DNA of 36,901 nt. Source: CALBPI01 sp039814545. Its GTDB lineage: Bacteria > Pseudomonadota > Gammaproteobacteria > Steroidobacterales > Woeseiaceae. Shown here one piece after another: positions 15,501-20,511 of the stretch (the first letter of the stretch is position 1; every line of letters begins with the position of its first letter). The notes under the pieces were generated by a model. That model was given only the letters and a program-made list of their open reading frames with translations. It had not been told where the DNA came from and ran no database searches. The stretch is taken from positions 1 to 36,901 of the forward strand of contig JBCCBB010000019.1 of NCBI GenBank assembly GCA_039814545.1. The letters run 5' to 3'. The position numbers were made by a program, and so were the translations under genes.

Positions 15501-16661
15501 CAGGCCATCTTCGGTGCCGCCACTCGTTTCGGCATCGAACGCCACGAAGTGGTACTCGCCCATGCGCACACTGATGCGTGCGCTGTAGACGCCGTCGCCC
15601 AGCGTGGTGCCATTCGCATCGGTGCCGTCCCAGGCAACACTGTTGGCACCCACGGCAACGGGACCCAGCAGCAGTCGGTCGCCCGCATTTCCGAATACGC
15701 CGTCGCCATCCACGTCGATCGTGATCGCGTAGGTGCCGGCTACGTCGGACGTGAACTCGAAGAAACCCGAGTCCTGCACACCGATAGTGTCGCCGGGCGA
15801 GATACCGCTGTCGACGCCGGCATCATCGATGAACCGGATGTCCGTGATCACTGGCGGCAACGCTGGCTGCGGCAACGCCACGTCGGGAACGCTCGTGTAA
15901 ATCGGGAACCGGTAAGTGACAGCGTTGCCCGCAAGCTCGGTCGAGTAGCCGGAGTTCGGTGCATCCACGCCGATATCGTTGGCCACAATGTAGTAGACGA
16001 AGCCTGCGAAGTTGTTGAGGTCGAGCTGCCACACGTAGTTCGTATTGGGGCGCCCGCCCGGAACGAGCGCGTAGAAGTCCGCGTCCGTGGCCGCTGAGAC
16101 GTCGAAGGCGCCCGCGTTGATGTTCCAGCTGTAAGCCCAGAGGCGGCCGTCGTCGGCCGTCGGGTCCGGGTTGTCGGTGCTGCCCGGCGGCGTCACCGTC
16201 ACGTCGTAGCGGCGCAGGATGCTGTCGTTATTTCCCGTCTCGCTCGTGTTCTCGAGGATAATCCGGTAAGTACCGGTCGTCGTTGCCGTGTACTGCTCAG
16301 GGTTGGTGAGCGGCGCTGTCATGGGGTCGTTGCAGGCCACGTTGCCGCTGGTCAGCGTCTGCGTGAAGACGCTCGTGTCGGTCGGGTCGAAGATCTCGAT
16401 GAACAGGTCATCGCCGTCCGTGTTGCCGCAGAGCGAGATGTTGATGATCTCGTTGGCCGTCGTGATGTCGACGAACAGGGACTGCGAGTTGGCGTCGATG
16501 GCAAAGCCGCGGTCGAGTGCACGTTCGGCGTCGAACAGGGGCTGGTTGATGCCGATCTGGGCCGAGCCTTCGGCCAGCACCTGGGGCGACGCGATGCAGG
16601 TCAGGGCCACCAAGGCCAGTGAACGGATCCGACGTGCGGGCGACGAGTTCTTCTTCAGCAT
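8274..16661 (-). CDS. Giant TSP3-repeat surface protein fused to OmpA-type outer membrane protein
   Basis: The ORF encodes 2795 residues from the chosen ATG, which precedes a good signal peptide ('LALVALTCIASPQVLAEG') and has GGGAG upstream; an in-frame start at 16808 would bury that signal peptide. Domains in order: a beta-sandwich-rich N-terminal region (about 30-590, with 'TGPNTGTFTANVP'); a vast Asp-rich array of thrombospondin type 3 repeats ('DSDGDGIPD', 'DTDNDGI'; about 590-2345) expected to bind many Ca2+ ions; a Gly/Thr stretch, hydrophobic segment and Arg cluster like a C-terminal anchor; a second signal peptide-like stretch ending 'VPAARAE'; a barrel of about 200 residues ('YVAAGLGYSYVSPDE'); three more TSP3 units with 'DxCPxTPAG'; and an OmpA domain ('VAGYTDDRGNADYN', 'LSERRARSVRNAL'). 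No stop interrupts it. It ends three bases from the convergent symporter gene. It is probably a cell-surface structural or adhesion protein. Confidence 0.8.
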   Translation of the reverse strand: MLKKNSSPARRIRSLALVALTCIASPQVLAEGSAQIGINQPLFDAERALDRGFAIDANSQSLFVDITTANEIINISLCGNTDGDDLFIEIFDPTDTSVFTQTLTSGNVACNDPMTAPLTNPEQYTATTTGTYRIILENTSETGNNDSILRRYDVTVTPPGSTDNPDPTADDGRLWAYSWNINAGAFDVSAATDADFYALVPGGRPNTNYVWQLDLNNFAGFVYYIVANDIGVDAPNSGYSTELAGNAVTYRFPIYTSVPDVALPQPALPPVITDIRFIDDAGVDSGISPGDTIGVQDSGFFEFTSDVAGTYAITIDVDGDGVFGNAGDRLLLGPVAVGANSVAWDGTDANGTTLGDGVYSARISVRMGEYHFVAFDAETSGGTEDGLTIFLIDETDTPQPTRVFWDDVTILGGGAGGSTTLPDGELSSTSAGRHTWGNFTGSGFGNDRFIDTYVYGFTATTSTLVYVTSGDALITGSDGSVDIPDVTVLGDAVVVTVTDGDLNNDAGVVESVGVDVINTTTGEIEQVVLAETGPNTGTFTANVPTVSAVAGPNNDGTLNAGEGNGVSVEYTDQIDAVGASVVRTDTGVLGTDTDGDGVIDINDDDDDNDGIPDTTEGAGDNDGDGVPNLRDIDSDNDGIVDNVEAQAETGYVPPTGTDTDSDGIDDAYDPDQGGAALSPINTDGADQPDYLDDDSDNDGVTDAIEGFDADNDGFPDMSPAPGNADADGDGLNDNFDTTTAPDPLNAIGGNAPLQNRDGDADRDWRDTDDDNDGTDTSAEGGAGNDADGDGTPDYLESGTNDADGDGTPDELDANDADPCVPSQFGTGCATDSDGDGTPDSVEGPTADTDGDGTPDYLESSINDADGDGTNDQADPANGDPCIPSTTAPGCTTDSDGDGLTDPDEAALGTDINNPDSDADGIPDGVETGGDATIDPGETNPLDRDSDDDGLADGVEDANGDGIQQAGETSPSDSDSDGDGIVDGVELGRVAGVADPDGAGPIGGTDGAFDGDADPTTTTNPLVADTDGDGLDDGVEDANGDGQTVNSIGGTGGAAGSGETDPGNSDTDGDGLSDGDEVNATGPLTGIGNTNPLDTDTDDGGALDGAEVLTDGTDPTPGNGLDDAVDSDGDGISDPLEGALGTDPNDVDSDDDGLTDGEEAGSDGVLGAGETDPLDADSDDDGLSDGDEVDGTGPLAGYGATDPLNTDTDGDGINDGIEAGVATPGVAGGVSDGSGIAYDGTAPGFTGDADPETTTDPTDADSDDDGLDDGVEDANGDGQTLNTIGDSTSAGTGETDPNQADTDSDGLNDGDEVNGTGPLAGLGTTDPLDADSDDGGTQDGTEVLADATNPLSGNGADDAAADPDGDGLSNAQEAVLGTDPDDADTDNDGVDDGTEVGNDGSLDTGDTNPLDADTDDDGIGDGAETLGADGVANNGDETDPLNADTDDDGINDGTEIGVTAPVAGGTSDGTGVTYTGTDTGAGNYVADADPSTITDPTDPDSDNDGLLDGIEDANGDGATVNMIGGTGNAGSGETDPNNRDTDGDGLFDGDEAAGTGPLAGLGTTDPLDTDSDDGGTEDGTEVLADGTLPVSGNGADDAAADPDGDGLSNAQEAILGTDPDDPDTDNDGIDDGDETGNDAFINAGDTDPLDADTDDDGVSDGDEVAGADGLPNTGDETNPNSADSDGDGLSDGLETGVTTPIAPTVSDVNGVPVAGTDTGAGNFTADTDPTSTTDPTDADTDNDGLQDGLEDANRDGATANTIGGTGTSGSGETDPLNADTDGDGLTDGNEQDGIGQLGGNGVTDPLDTDSDDGGIDDGAEVLNDGTNPTSGNGTDDQIDSDGDGITDGNDADPIDPCVPNFPGQACADSDGDGAADFGTPTTAVPVEPDAGADSDPCVPDNTVAACDTDNDGVSDGDEIANGTDPASEDSDGDGIPDGVETGDTDGDGIIDALDPDSDNDGIPDADEAGPMPGMPVDSDGDGLVDTIDLDSDNDGIPDAIEGNSDSDGDGVADFLDPDSDDDGIPDFVEDVIATGVDSDGDGIDDGYDVDTVPGATDSNGDGVADATVAVDSDSDGLRDAIDIDSDNDGIPDTVEADLDVTADADGDQINDVFDVDLTMGADSNADGVDDAAQVVDTDGDGIADYVDLDADNDSIPDVVEGGGPDANADGLIDDLANNEGSIVMPIDSDTDGIGDWRETDSDGDGTPDIAGTPFGPLDGDGDGVIDDTTDSDGDGIADGADQADGFGTLPDADGDGIPDDVEGNGDTDGDGIPDVNDTDSDNDGIDDETEAGPDATNPIDTDGDGLPDYIDPDSDNDGIDDELERDADADGNGVLDRLESNGELETAVTGTGTGSIGLVFLFMLGLMLAVRRRLHRHAAATLVLFVLAVPAARAEKDCAQAIDDGDDAGCWYVAAGLGYSYVSPDEAANNFIHDADENHDSGWQITLGRQFTERWFAELNYADLGEAGITNRNPAVAAAFPDAAISYKVPSLMAGYRLRTDKRVRPFGKVGLSTIRNSGSGAPIPFDKQSSIQLAFGAGVDVDLGDSPWFVRGIVDWYDRDAWFAGISVGWQFGERDRSSPLAALPVDSDGDGVYDDSDQCPDTPAGTAVDATGCALPVDSDGDGVNDSADACPNTPAGTVVDERGCATDSDGDGVLDGADACPDTAAGAVVDSKGCEVIRESVVEIRLPSVNFETNSDRLLSGAESELDAAAKTLKSNPTVTVEVAGYTDDRGNADYNRGLSERRARSVRNALEERGVPREQMTVAGYGEADPIASNDTAEGRAANRRVVLRLTR
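9483..9611 (-). other. Internal anchor-like segment joined to a second signal peptide
   Basis: Inside the giant ORF the translation reads a Gly/Thr/Ser stretch ('TGTGTGSIG'), a hydrophobic run ('LVFLFMLGLMLAV'), an Arg cluster ('RRRLHR'), then at once a second hydrophobic run with a signal peptidase I-like end ('LVLFVLAVPAARAE'). The first half looks like the C-terminal tripartite sorting signals of Gram-negative surface proteins (GlyGly-CTERM or PEP-CTERM style). The second half looks like the signal peptide of an OmpA-like protein. The Arg-rich part could serve as tail of one and n-region of the other. Confidence 0.6.
9640..14900 (-). repeat. Thrombospondin type 3 repeat array (coding)
   Basis: The coding strand repeats short units translating to D-x-D-x-D-G-(I/L/T)-x-D, which on the plus strand appear as recurring 'ccgtcgccatc' and 'ccgtcgttgtc' words. 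Unit spacing varies between about 9 and 40 residues, so this is protein-driven repetition and not a DNA satellite. Cys pairs of the form DPCxP...C appear near 10970, 11090, 14020 and 14200. Such repeats coordinate calcium and stiffen rod-like proteins. Confidence 0.85.
11190..13634 (-). repeat. Four-copy super-repeat of about 239 residues (period about 715 bp)
   Basis: Within the TSP3 array a longer module recurs. The marker 'DADPxTTTDP' with variants occurs near 13630, 12920, 12200 and 11485. Each is followed by 'DDGLxDGxEDANGDG', 'IGGTG' or a variant, 'GSGETDP', 'GTGPLAGLGTTDPLD' and 'SDDGGTEDGTEVLADGT'. Spacings are about 711, 719 and 717 bp. The fourth copy is incomplete and dissolves into ordinary repeats near 11190. 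The middle two copies share the phrase 'DPDGDGLSNAQEA' almost exactly, implying recent duplication or gene conversion. Confidence 0.75.
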
Positions 16662-16811
16662 CACGGACAACCACTCCCTGTGTCCCTGGAGCCTGCCGCG
16701 CGACGCGACGGGCCGCGCCGGGTGGCGCGAATTACACATAATGTATGCGTTTGGATCGGCGGCCGGCGAGAACCAGGTCTCGTTTTCGTCATACCGCACC
16801 CGCAGCATAGC

Positions 16812-16864
16812 GACGTAAACGTCTAATTAACCAGTGATTCTGTGGTTTACATGCACGTTACGTG
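16812..16864. promoter_or_regulatory. Two ACGT-core inverted repeats
   Basis: GACGTAAACGTC (16812-16823) has GACGT and ACGTC arms around AA. CACGTTACGTG (16854-16864) has CACGT and ACGTG arms around T. They are about three helical turns apart and lie between the giant gene and the response regulator gene, in an A/T-richer patch. They are good candidates for protein-binding sites, possibly of the adjacent response regulator. The binding protein is unknown. Confidence 0.35.
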
Positions 16865-16891
16865 AGGCCGGTCACGGCGCGGCGACCACCC

Positions 16892-16972
16892 GGGCGTGCA
16901 CCCGTCACCCTGGGGGTGCGCGTCACTTTGCGGCAAGTCGGCCGCTAAGGGGGTGCACGGATGCCCCGTCAC
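16892..16972 (+). repeat. Three related direct repeats upstream of the response regulator gene
   Basis: GGGCGTGCACCCGTCAC (16892-16908), GGGGGTGCGCGTCAC (16912-16926) and a longer version starting GGGGGTGCAC and ending CCCCGTCAC (16949-16972) share the plan GGGnGTGC...CGTCAC. They sit 76-156 bases before the response regulator ATG. Repeated sites in this position suggest cooperative binding of a regulator, perhaps autoregulation. Chance similarity in G/C-rich DNA cannot be excluded. Confidence 0.35.
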
Positions 16973-17047
16973 GTCTGACAGCTGGGTCCGCTTCGGGCAG
17001 AATGACAGGCGGAAGCCGGAAGCCAACCTGCCCAGCAAAGGCCACGG

Positions 17048-17707
17048 ATGAACCAGCCCGAGCTCAAACCCGATGCTGCACTCACGGTCCTCGTCGTGGA
17101 CAACCACGCCGTGGTTCGCCGAGGTGTGGTCTCCGTCATCCAGGCCCGTTTTCCTAGCGCCACGATTATCGAGGCCGAAAACCAGGCTGATGCACTGAGG
17201 CTGGCCGAGTCCGAGCAACCCGACCTGCTGCTGCTCGACGTCGATCTCGGTGATGGCAGCGGCATTGAGGTGCTGGACCGCGTCGTCGCGCTTGGGTACC
17301 CCACCCGCACGGTGATGCTGACAGTCTTCCAGGAATTACGCATCGCGCAGTCGTGCCTGCAAAAGGGCGCCAGCGGCTACGTGAGCAAGGACTCGGCCGC
17401 GGAACACCTCGAGGAAGCCATCGAATCGGCATTGGCCGGCGAGGTCTTCCTGAGCCCCGATCTACGCCGCGATATGCAGGCCGCGTTTGCGGGCCAGGTT
17501 GTGCAGGCGCCCCACGAGCAGCTCTCGAAGCGCGAGTTCGATGTCTTCCGCCTCGTCGCCCAGGCCAACACGGCCAAGGAAATCTCACGCCAGCTCGGCA
17601 TCAGCGAAAAAACGATCGCCACCTACCGCGCTCGCATCGCCGAAAAGACGGGTCTCAAGACCGCCGCGGAGATCATCCGCTACAGCGTCAAAGCCGGCCT
17701 CGACTAA
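17048..17707 (+). CDS. NarL/FixJ-type response regulator
   Basis: This two-component response regulator of 219 residues has a receiver domain and a LuxR-type DNA-binding domain. The receiver has the phosphorylation site in 'LLLLDVDLGDGSG' (Asp64), an acidic-pocket 'VVDNH' (one of the usual two Asp replaced by Asn19), and the conserved Lys in 'GASGYVSKDS'. The HTH spans about residues 155-215 ('LSKREFDVFRLVAQ', 'ISRQLGISEKTIATYRARI'). No histidine kinase gene is adjacent, so the partner must lie elsewhere. It is divergent from the giant surface-protein gene and upstream of a receiver-EAL gene on the same strand, a setting that suggests control of surface structure or attachment. Confidence 0.92.
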   Translation: MNQPELKPDAALTVLVVDNHAVVRRGVVSVIQARFPSATIIEAENQADALRLAESEQPDLLLLDVDLGDGSGIEVLDRVVALGYPTRTVMLTVFQELRIAQSCLQKGASGYVSKDSAAEHLEEAIESALAGEVFLSPDLRRDMQAAFAGQVVQAPHEQLSKREFDVFRLVAQANTAKEISRQLGISEKTIATYRARIAEKTGLKTAAEIIRYSVKAGLD

Positions 17708-17737
17708 GCTCAAACTCACCGTTTGACAATAATTTTC

Positions 17738-17759
17738 GGGGCTGTCGGCAACAGTCCCC
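17738..17759 (+). other. Imperfect hairpin after the response regulator gene
   Basis: GGGGCTGT (17738-17745) can pair with ACAGTCCCC (17751-17759), with one bulged T and a five-base loop. It begins about 30 bases after the response regulator stop codon. No T-tract follows, so intrinsic termination would be weak. It could also be an attenuator or part of the next gene's regulatory region. Confidence 0.3.
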
Positions 17760-17789
17760 TCAATGCGTCGCCAATCAGCCCTCTGTTCA

Positions 17790-17821
17790 TGGGGGCGCCC
17801 CCAACCGAATATGGGTACCCA
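17790..17821 (+). promoter_or_regulatory. Two perfect palindromes upstream of the receiver-EAL gene
   Basis: TGGGGGCGCCCCCA (17790-17803) and TGGGTACCCA (17812-17821) are both perfect palindromes starting TGGG and ending CCCA. Their centres are 20 bases apart, about two helical turns, and they lie 80-110 bases before the ATG at 17901. The shared TGGG/CCCA edges suggest two sites for one dimeric regulator. Confidence 0.35.
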
Positions 17822-17900
17822 GCAACACCTACGACGCACACTGGCGGGTGATTGCATCGCGAGATGCCACGGACGGCGAATCGCAAACCAAGGATGGGGC

Positions 17901-19121
17901 ATGAAGACACAGACGGTATTTACGAGCCGTAAACCGCAGCCCGGCACGATGTTGATCATTGACGACGACGCGGGCATTCGCGGACTCATTCGGTCGGTCG
18001 CCGAACGACAAGGATTCGAAGTCACAGACTGCGGCCGCAGCGAAGACGCGGCCGACGCCGCCGAAGAACGCACCCCGGCCGTCATCACACTCGACCTCAG
18101 CATGCCCGGATGCGACGGCATCGAGGTGCTGCGCCAGCTTTCCGCAAAGCGGATCCGCGCCCGTATCTATCTCATTAGCGGTTTGTGCAAGCGTGTGCTT
18201 GCCACCGCGAGTGACCTCGCGCGCACACTCGACCTTGACGTCGCAGGCTCGCTGCGTAAGCCGTTCGACATCGCGCAACTGCGCGCCCTGCTCGCCGAAG
18301 AGTGGCGCTTCGAGAAAGTGCTCACGGCCGCGGATCTACGCCACGGCATCGAACGCGGTGAGCTGATGGTGCACTACCAGCCGCGCGTCAAACGTCACGG
18401 TGAGCGCTGGGTGATCTCTGGCGTGGAAGCGCTGTGCCGCTGGCAACACGCGCAGCACGGTCTTGTGATGCCCGACGCCTTCATTCCCATCGCCGAGCGC
18501 TCCGGCGCCATCGGCGCTCTGACTAATTACGTGCTCCGCGAAACCATTGAGCAGGTGGCCCGCTGGGACGCAGCGGGTCATCGGCTCACAGCCAGCGTCA
18601 ATATTTCTGGCGCCTTGCTCGGCGACCTGGAGCTGCCTGACCGACTGGCCACCATGTTGAGCACGCACGGTTTGACGCCGGACCGCCTGATCCTCGAGAT
18701 CACCGAGACCGCGGCGATGGCCGACCCCGCGCTGACCATGGACATCCTCACGCGGCTGCGCGTGAAAGGCTTCGATGTCGCCATGGACGACTTCGGCATC
18801 GGCTTTTCGTCGATGCAGCACCTGTTCCGGCTGCCGTTCAGCGAGCTCAAGATCGACAAGTCCTTTGTGCTCGAGATCAGCAAGAGCGCGAACGCAAGGA
18901 CGCTCGTATCAGCGCTCGTGGAGCTCGCACACAACTTTGATATGAGTGCCTGCGCAGAAGGCATCGAGGACGAAGACATTCTGGGCTTCCTGACGGACGC
19001 CGGCTGCGACACGGGCCAGGGCTTTTTGTTTAGCCCCGCGGTGCCCGCGCAGCGACTCATCGGGCTCATCGAGTCCGACGCTTTTTCAACGTCACACGAC
19101 CGGGTGCCCCATAGCGCCTGA
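17901..19121 (+). CDS. Receiver-EAL domain protein (cyclic-di-GMP phosphodiesterase)
   Basis: This is a cytoplasmic signalling protein of 406 residues with an N-terminal receiver (about 16-135; acidic pocket Asp21-Asp22, phospho-acceptor Asp65 in 'ITLDLSMPG', Lys120) and a C-terminal EAL domain (about 145-395). The EAL catalytic set appears complete: Glu176 in 'VEALCRW', Asn234 in 'SVNISG', Glu266 in 'EITET', Asp296-Asp297 in 'MDDFGIGFSS', Lys317 in 'KIDKSF', Glu353 in 'CAEGIED'. The normally conserved Thr of 'DDFGTG' is Ile, which may tune dimer coupling. It is therefore probably an active phosphodiesterase switched by phosphorylation. The start at 17901 is chosen because AAGGA lies upstream and the receiver begins soon after; a longer in-frame ORF from 17763 adds residues without receiver character. 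No kinase is adjacent. Confidence 0.9.
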   Translation: MKTQTVFTSRKPQPGTMLIIDDDAGIRGLIRSVAERQGFEVTDCGRSEDAADAAEERTPAVITLDLSMPGCDGIEVLRQLSAKRIRARIYLISGLCKRVLATASDLARTLDLDVAGSLRKPFDIAQLRALLAEEWRFEKVLTAADLRHGIERGELMVHYQPRVKRHGERWVISGVEALCRWQHAQHGLVMPDAFIPIAERSGAIGALTNYVLRETIEQVARWDAAGHRLTASVNISGALLGDLELPDRLATMLSTHGLTPDRLILEITETAAMADPALTMDILTRLRVKGFDVAMDDFGIGFSSMQHLFRLPFSELKIDKSFVLEISKSANARTLVSALVELAHNFDMSACAEGIEDEDILGFLTDAGCDTGQGFLFSPAVPAQRLIGLIESDAFSTSHDRVPHSA

Positions 19122-19150
19122 GTGACGTTCAACGTGTGCTGGAGGGACGC

Positions 19151-19229
19151 CCCGGCAAGGAAGCCGGGCGACCGGGGCAGGCGGCGGCGCAGGGACTGCG
19201 CTTCCAGGGACGGAAGCCGTCCTGCCCCG
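19151..19229. repeat. Multi-stem palindromic intergenic element
   Basis: This 178-base gap between the EAL and GH53 genes folds into several stems. CCCGGC/GCCGGG (19151-19156 with 19163-19168) closes an AAGGAA loop. CGGGGCAGG/CCTGCCCCG (19173-19181 with 19221-19229) encloses two more hairpins: GCGCAG-gga-CTGCGC (19187-19201) and GGACGG-aag-CCGTCC (19208-19222, sharing two bases with the outer stem). The motif GGGACG with a nearby GAAGCCG occurs twice. Such layouts fit a REP/BIME-like dispersed repeat or a structured leader RNA. No T-tract follows on either strand. Confidence 0.45.
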
Positions 19230-19299
19230 ACCCGGCGTGCGGAGTCGGCAACCAATTGCGTCGCTTGTGGGTCACGCACGTGCAGCGCTATCGTAAGGT

Positions 19300-20406
19300 G
19301 TGAGCCGAGTAGCCCTTTTTGCCGGTACGGCGGCAATGACACTGTTGCTGTTGAGCCCGGCTGCGTTTGCCGAACGCCCAGCTTGGCGGGGCGTTGATCT
19401 CTCCTACGTCAACGAGCTTGAAGACTGCGGTGCGCGATACCACGACGATACGGGCGGCCAAGATCCCTACGCGATTTTCGCTGCCGCCGGCGCGAATATC
19501 GCGCGGTTGCGTTTGTGGCACACGCCTGATTGGACGCGCTATTCGACACTCGACGATGTACGCAAGAGCATCGGCCGTGCACGTCAGCACGGTCTCCGCG
19601 TGTTGCTCGACTTTCACTACTCTGATGACTGGGCGCATCCCGGCAAGCAACTCGTGCCCGCGGCATGGCGCGACCTCGACGAACGCGGCATGGCCGCAGC
19701 ATTGGGCGAATACACGGAGCGCACGCTCGAAGCGCTGGCCGAAGACGGCCTCTTGCCCGACGTTGTCCAGGTGGGCAACGAAACCAATACGGACCTGTTG
19801 ATCACCGAGGAGATCGACGAAAAGACGCCTGTTCGCTGGTCGCGCAACGCCCCGTTTCTTAATGCGGGCATCACCGCTGTCCGCCGCGTCGCCCAGCGTC
19901 ACGATCACGAAATACGCATCATGCTGCACGTGGCGCAACCCGAGAACGTTGTGGCCTGGTTCGAAGGCGCGGTGGCCGCGGGCGTGGAGGACTTCGACCT
20001 CATTGGCGTGAGCTACTATCCGCGCTGGTCGTCGACGCCCTTCGACGCCATCGGGCCGTTTGTCACGGCGTTGCGGGCGCAGTTTGAGCGCGACGTGGTG
20101 ATTGTCGAAACCGCCTACCCCTGGACGCTCGACGCCGAAGACGACGCGCACAACTTGCTGGGCGAGGACGCGCTCGTCGCCGGCTATCCCGCAAGCATCG
20201 ACGGCCAGCGTCGCTGGCTTCTCGATTTGCAGCACGCGGTTCGCGCCGCGGGCGGGCTGGGCACCGTCTACTGGGAACCGGCCTGGATCTCCACTCGCTG
20301 CAAGACGCGCTGGGGCCAGGGTTCGCACTGGGAGAATGCGACGCTGTTCGACAGTAAGACAGGAAGCCTTCATGCGGGCGCGGCCTTTTTGGCACCCGGG
20401 GGCTGA
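19300..20406 (+). CDS. GH53 endo-beta-1,4-galactanase
   Basis: This secreted glycoside hydrolase of family 53 cuts beta-1,4-galactan such as arabinogalactan type I. It has 368 residues with a Sec signal peptide ('MTLLLLSPAAFAE'). Family phrases run in order: 'WRGVDLSYVNELEDCG', 'IARLRLWHTP', 'LLDFHYSDDWAHPGKQ', the acid/base Glu161 in 'VQVGNETN', 'DLIGVSYYPRW', the nucleophile Glu270 in 'VIVETAYPW', and 'GTVYWEPAWI'. The start is GTG; AAGG lies unusually close (one base), so the in-frame ATG at 19336 is an alternative, but it would leave a signal peptide without a basic n-region. It is not visibly in an operon: the gaps are 178 and 105 bases. It extends the polysaccharide-degrading theme of the GH3/GH17 locus. 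Confidence 0.9.
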   Translation: MSRVALFAGTAAMTLLLLSPAAFAERPAWRGVDLSYVNELEDCGARYHDDTGGQDPYAIFAAAGANIARLRLWHTPDWTRYSTLDDVRKSIGRARQHGLRVLLDFHYSDDWAHPGKQLVPAAWRDLDERGMAAALGEYTERTLEALAEDGLLPDVVQVGNETNTDLLITEEIDEKTPVRWSRNAPFLNAGITAVRRVAQRHDHEIRIMLHVAQPENVVAWFEGAVAAGVEDFDLIGVSYYPRWSSTPFDAIGPFVTALRAQFERDVVIVETAYPWTLDAEDDAHNLLGEDALVAGYPASIDGQRRWLLDLQHAVRAAGGLGTVYWEPAWISTRCKTRWGQGSHWENATLFDSKTGSLHAGAAFLAPGG

Positions 20407-20511
20407 GGAACCCTGCGCCCGCTGGCGCGGTCGAAGCTCACATAACAGATGCCCCGAGGACGCAGGCCAGATACCATTCGCCCTGCCAACCACGAGTTGC
20501 CCCCACCCCCC

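Larger units (their letters stand above)
16662..17047. other. Divergent intergenic region between the giant gene and the response regulator
   Basis: These 386 bases contain no convincing gene; the in-frame extension of the giant ORF to 16808 is probably not translated. The region must hold the promoters of both divergent genes. I found no clear sigma-70 promoter. It does contain two ACGT-type palindromes and three related G-rich direct repeats, listed separately, which suggests complex control. Confidence 0.55.

Noticed and set aside
16662..16808. N-terminal extension of the giant ORF from 16808
   Set aside because: It would place about 49 polar residues before a good signal peptide, while the ATG at 16661 starts directly at that signal peptide.
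17723..17728. Perfect TTGACA before the receiver-EAL gene as a promoter
   Set aside because: No -10-like hexamer occurs 16-18 bases downstream, where the imperfect hairpin lies instead.
19288..20493. Minus-strand ORF of 401 codons opposite the galactanase
   Set aside because: The GH53 frame carries catalytic motifs and a signal peptide; the opposing frame has neither motifs nor a ribosome-binding site.
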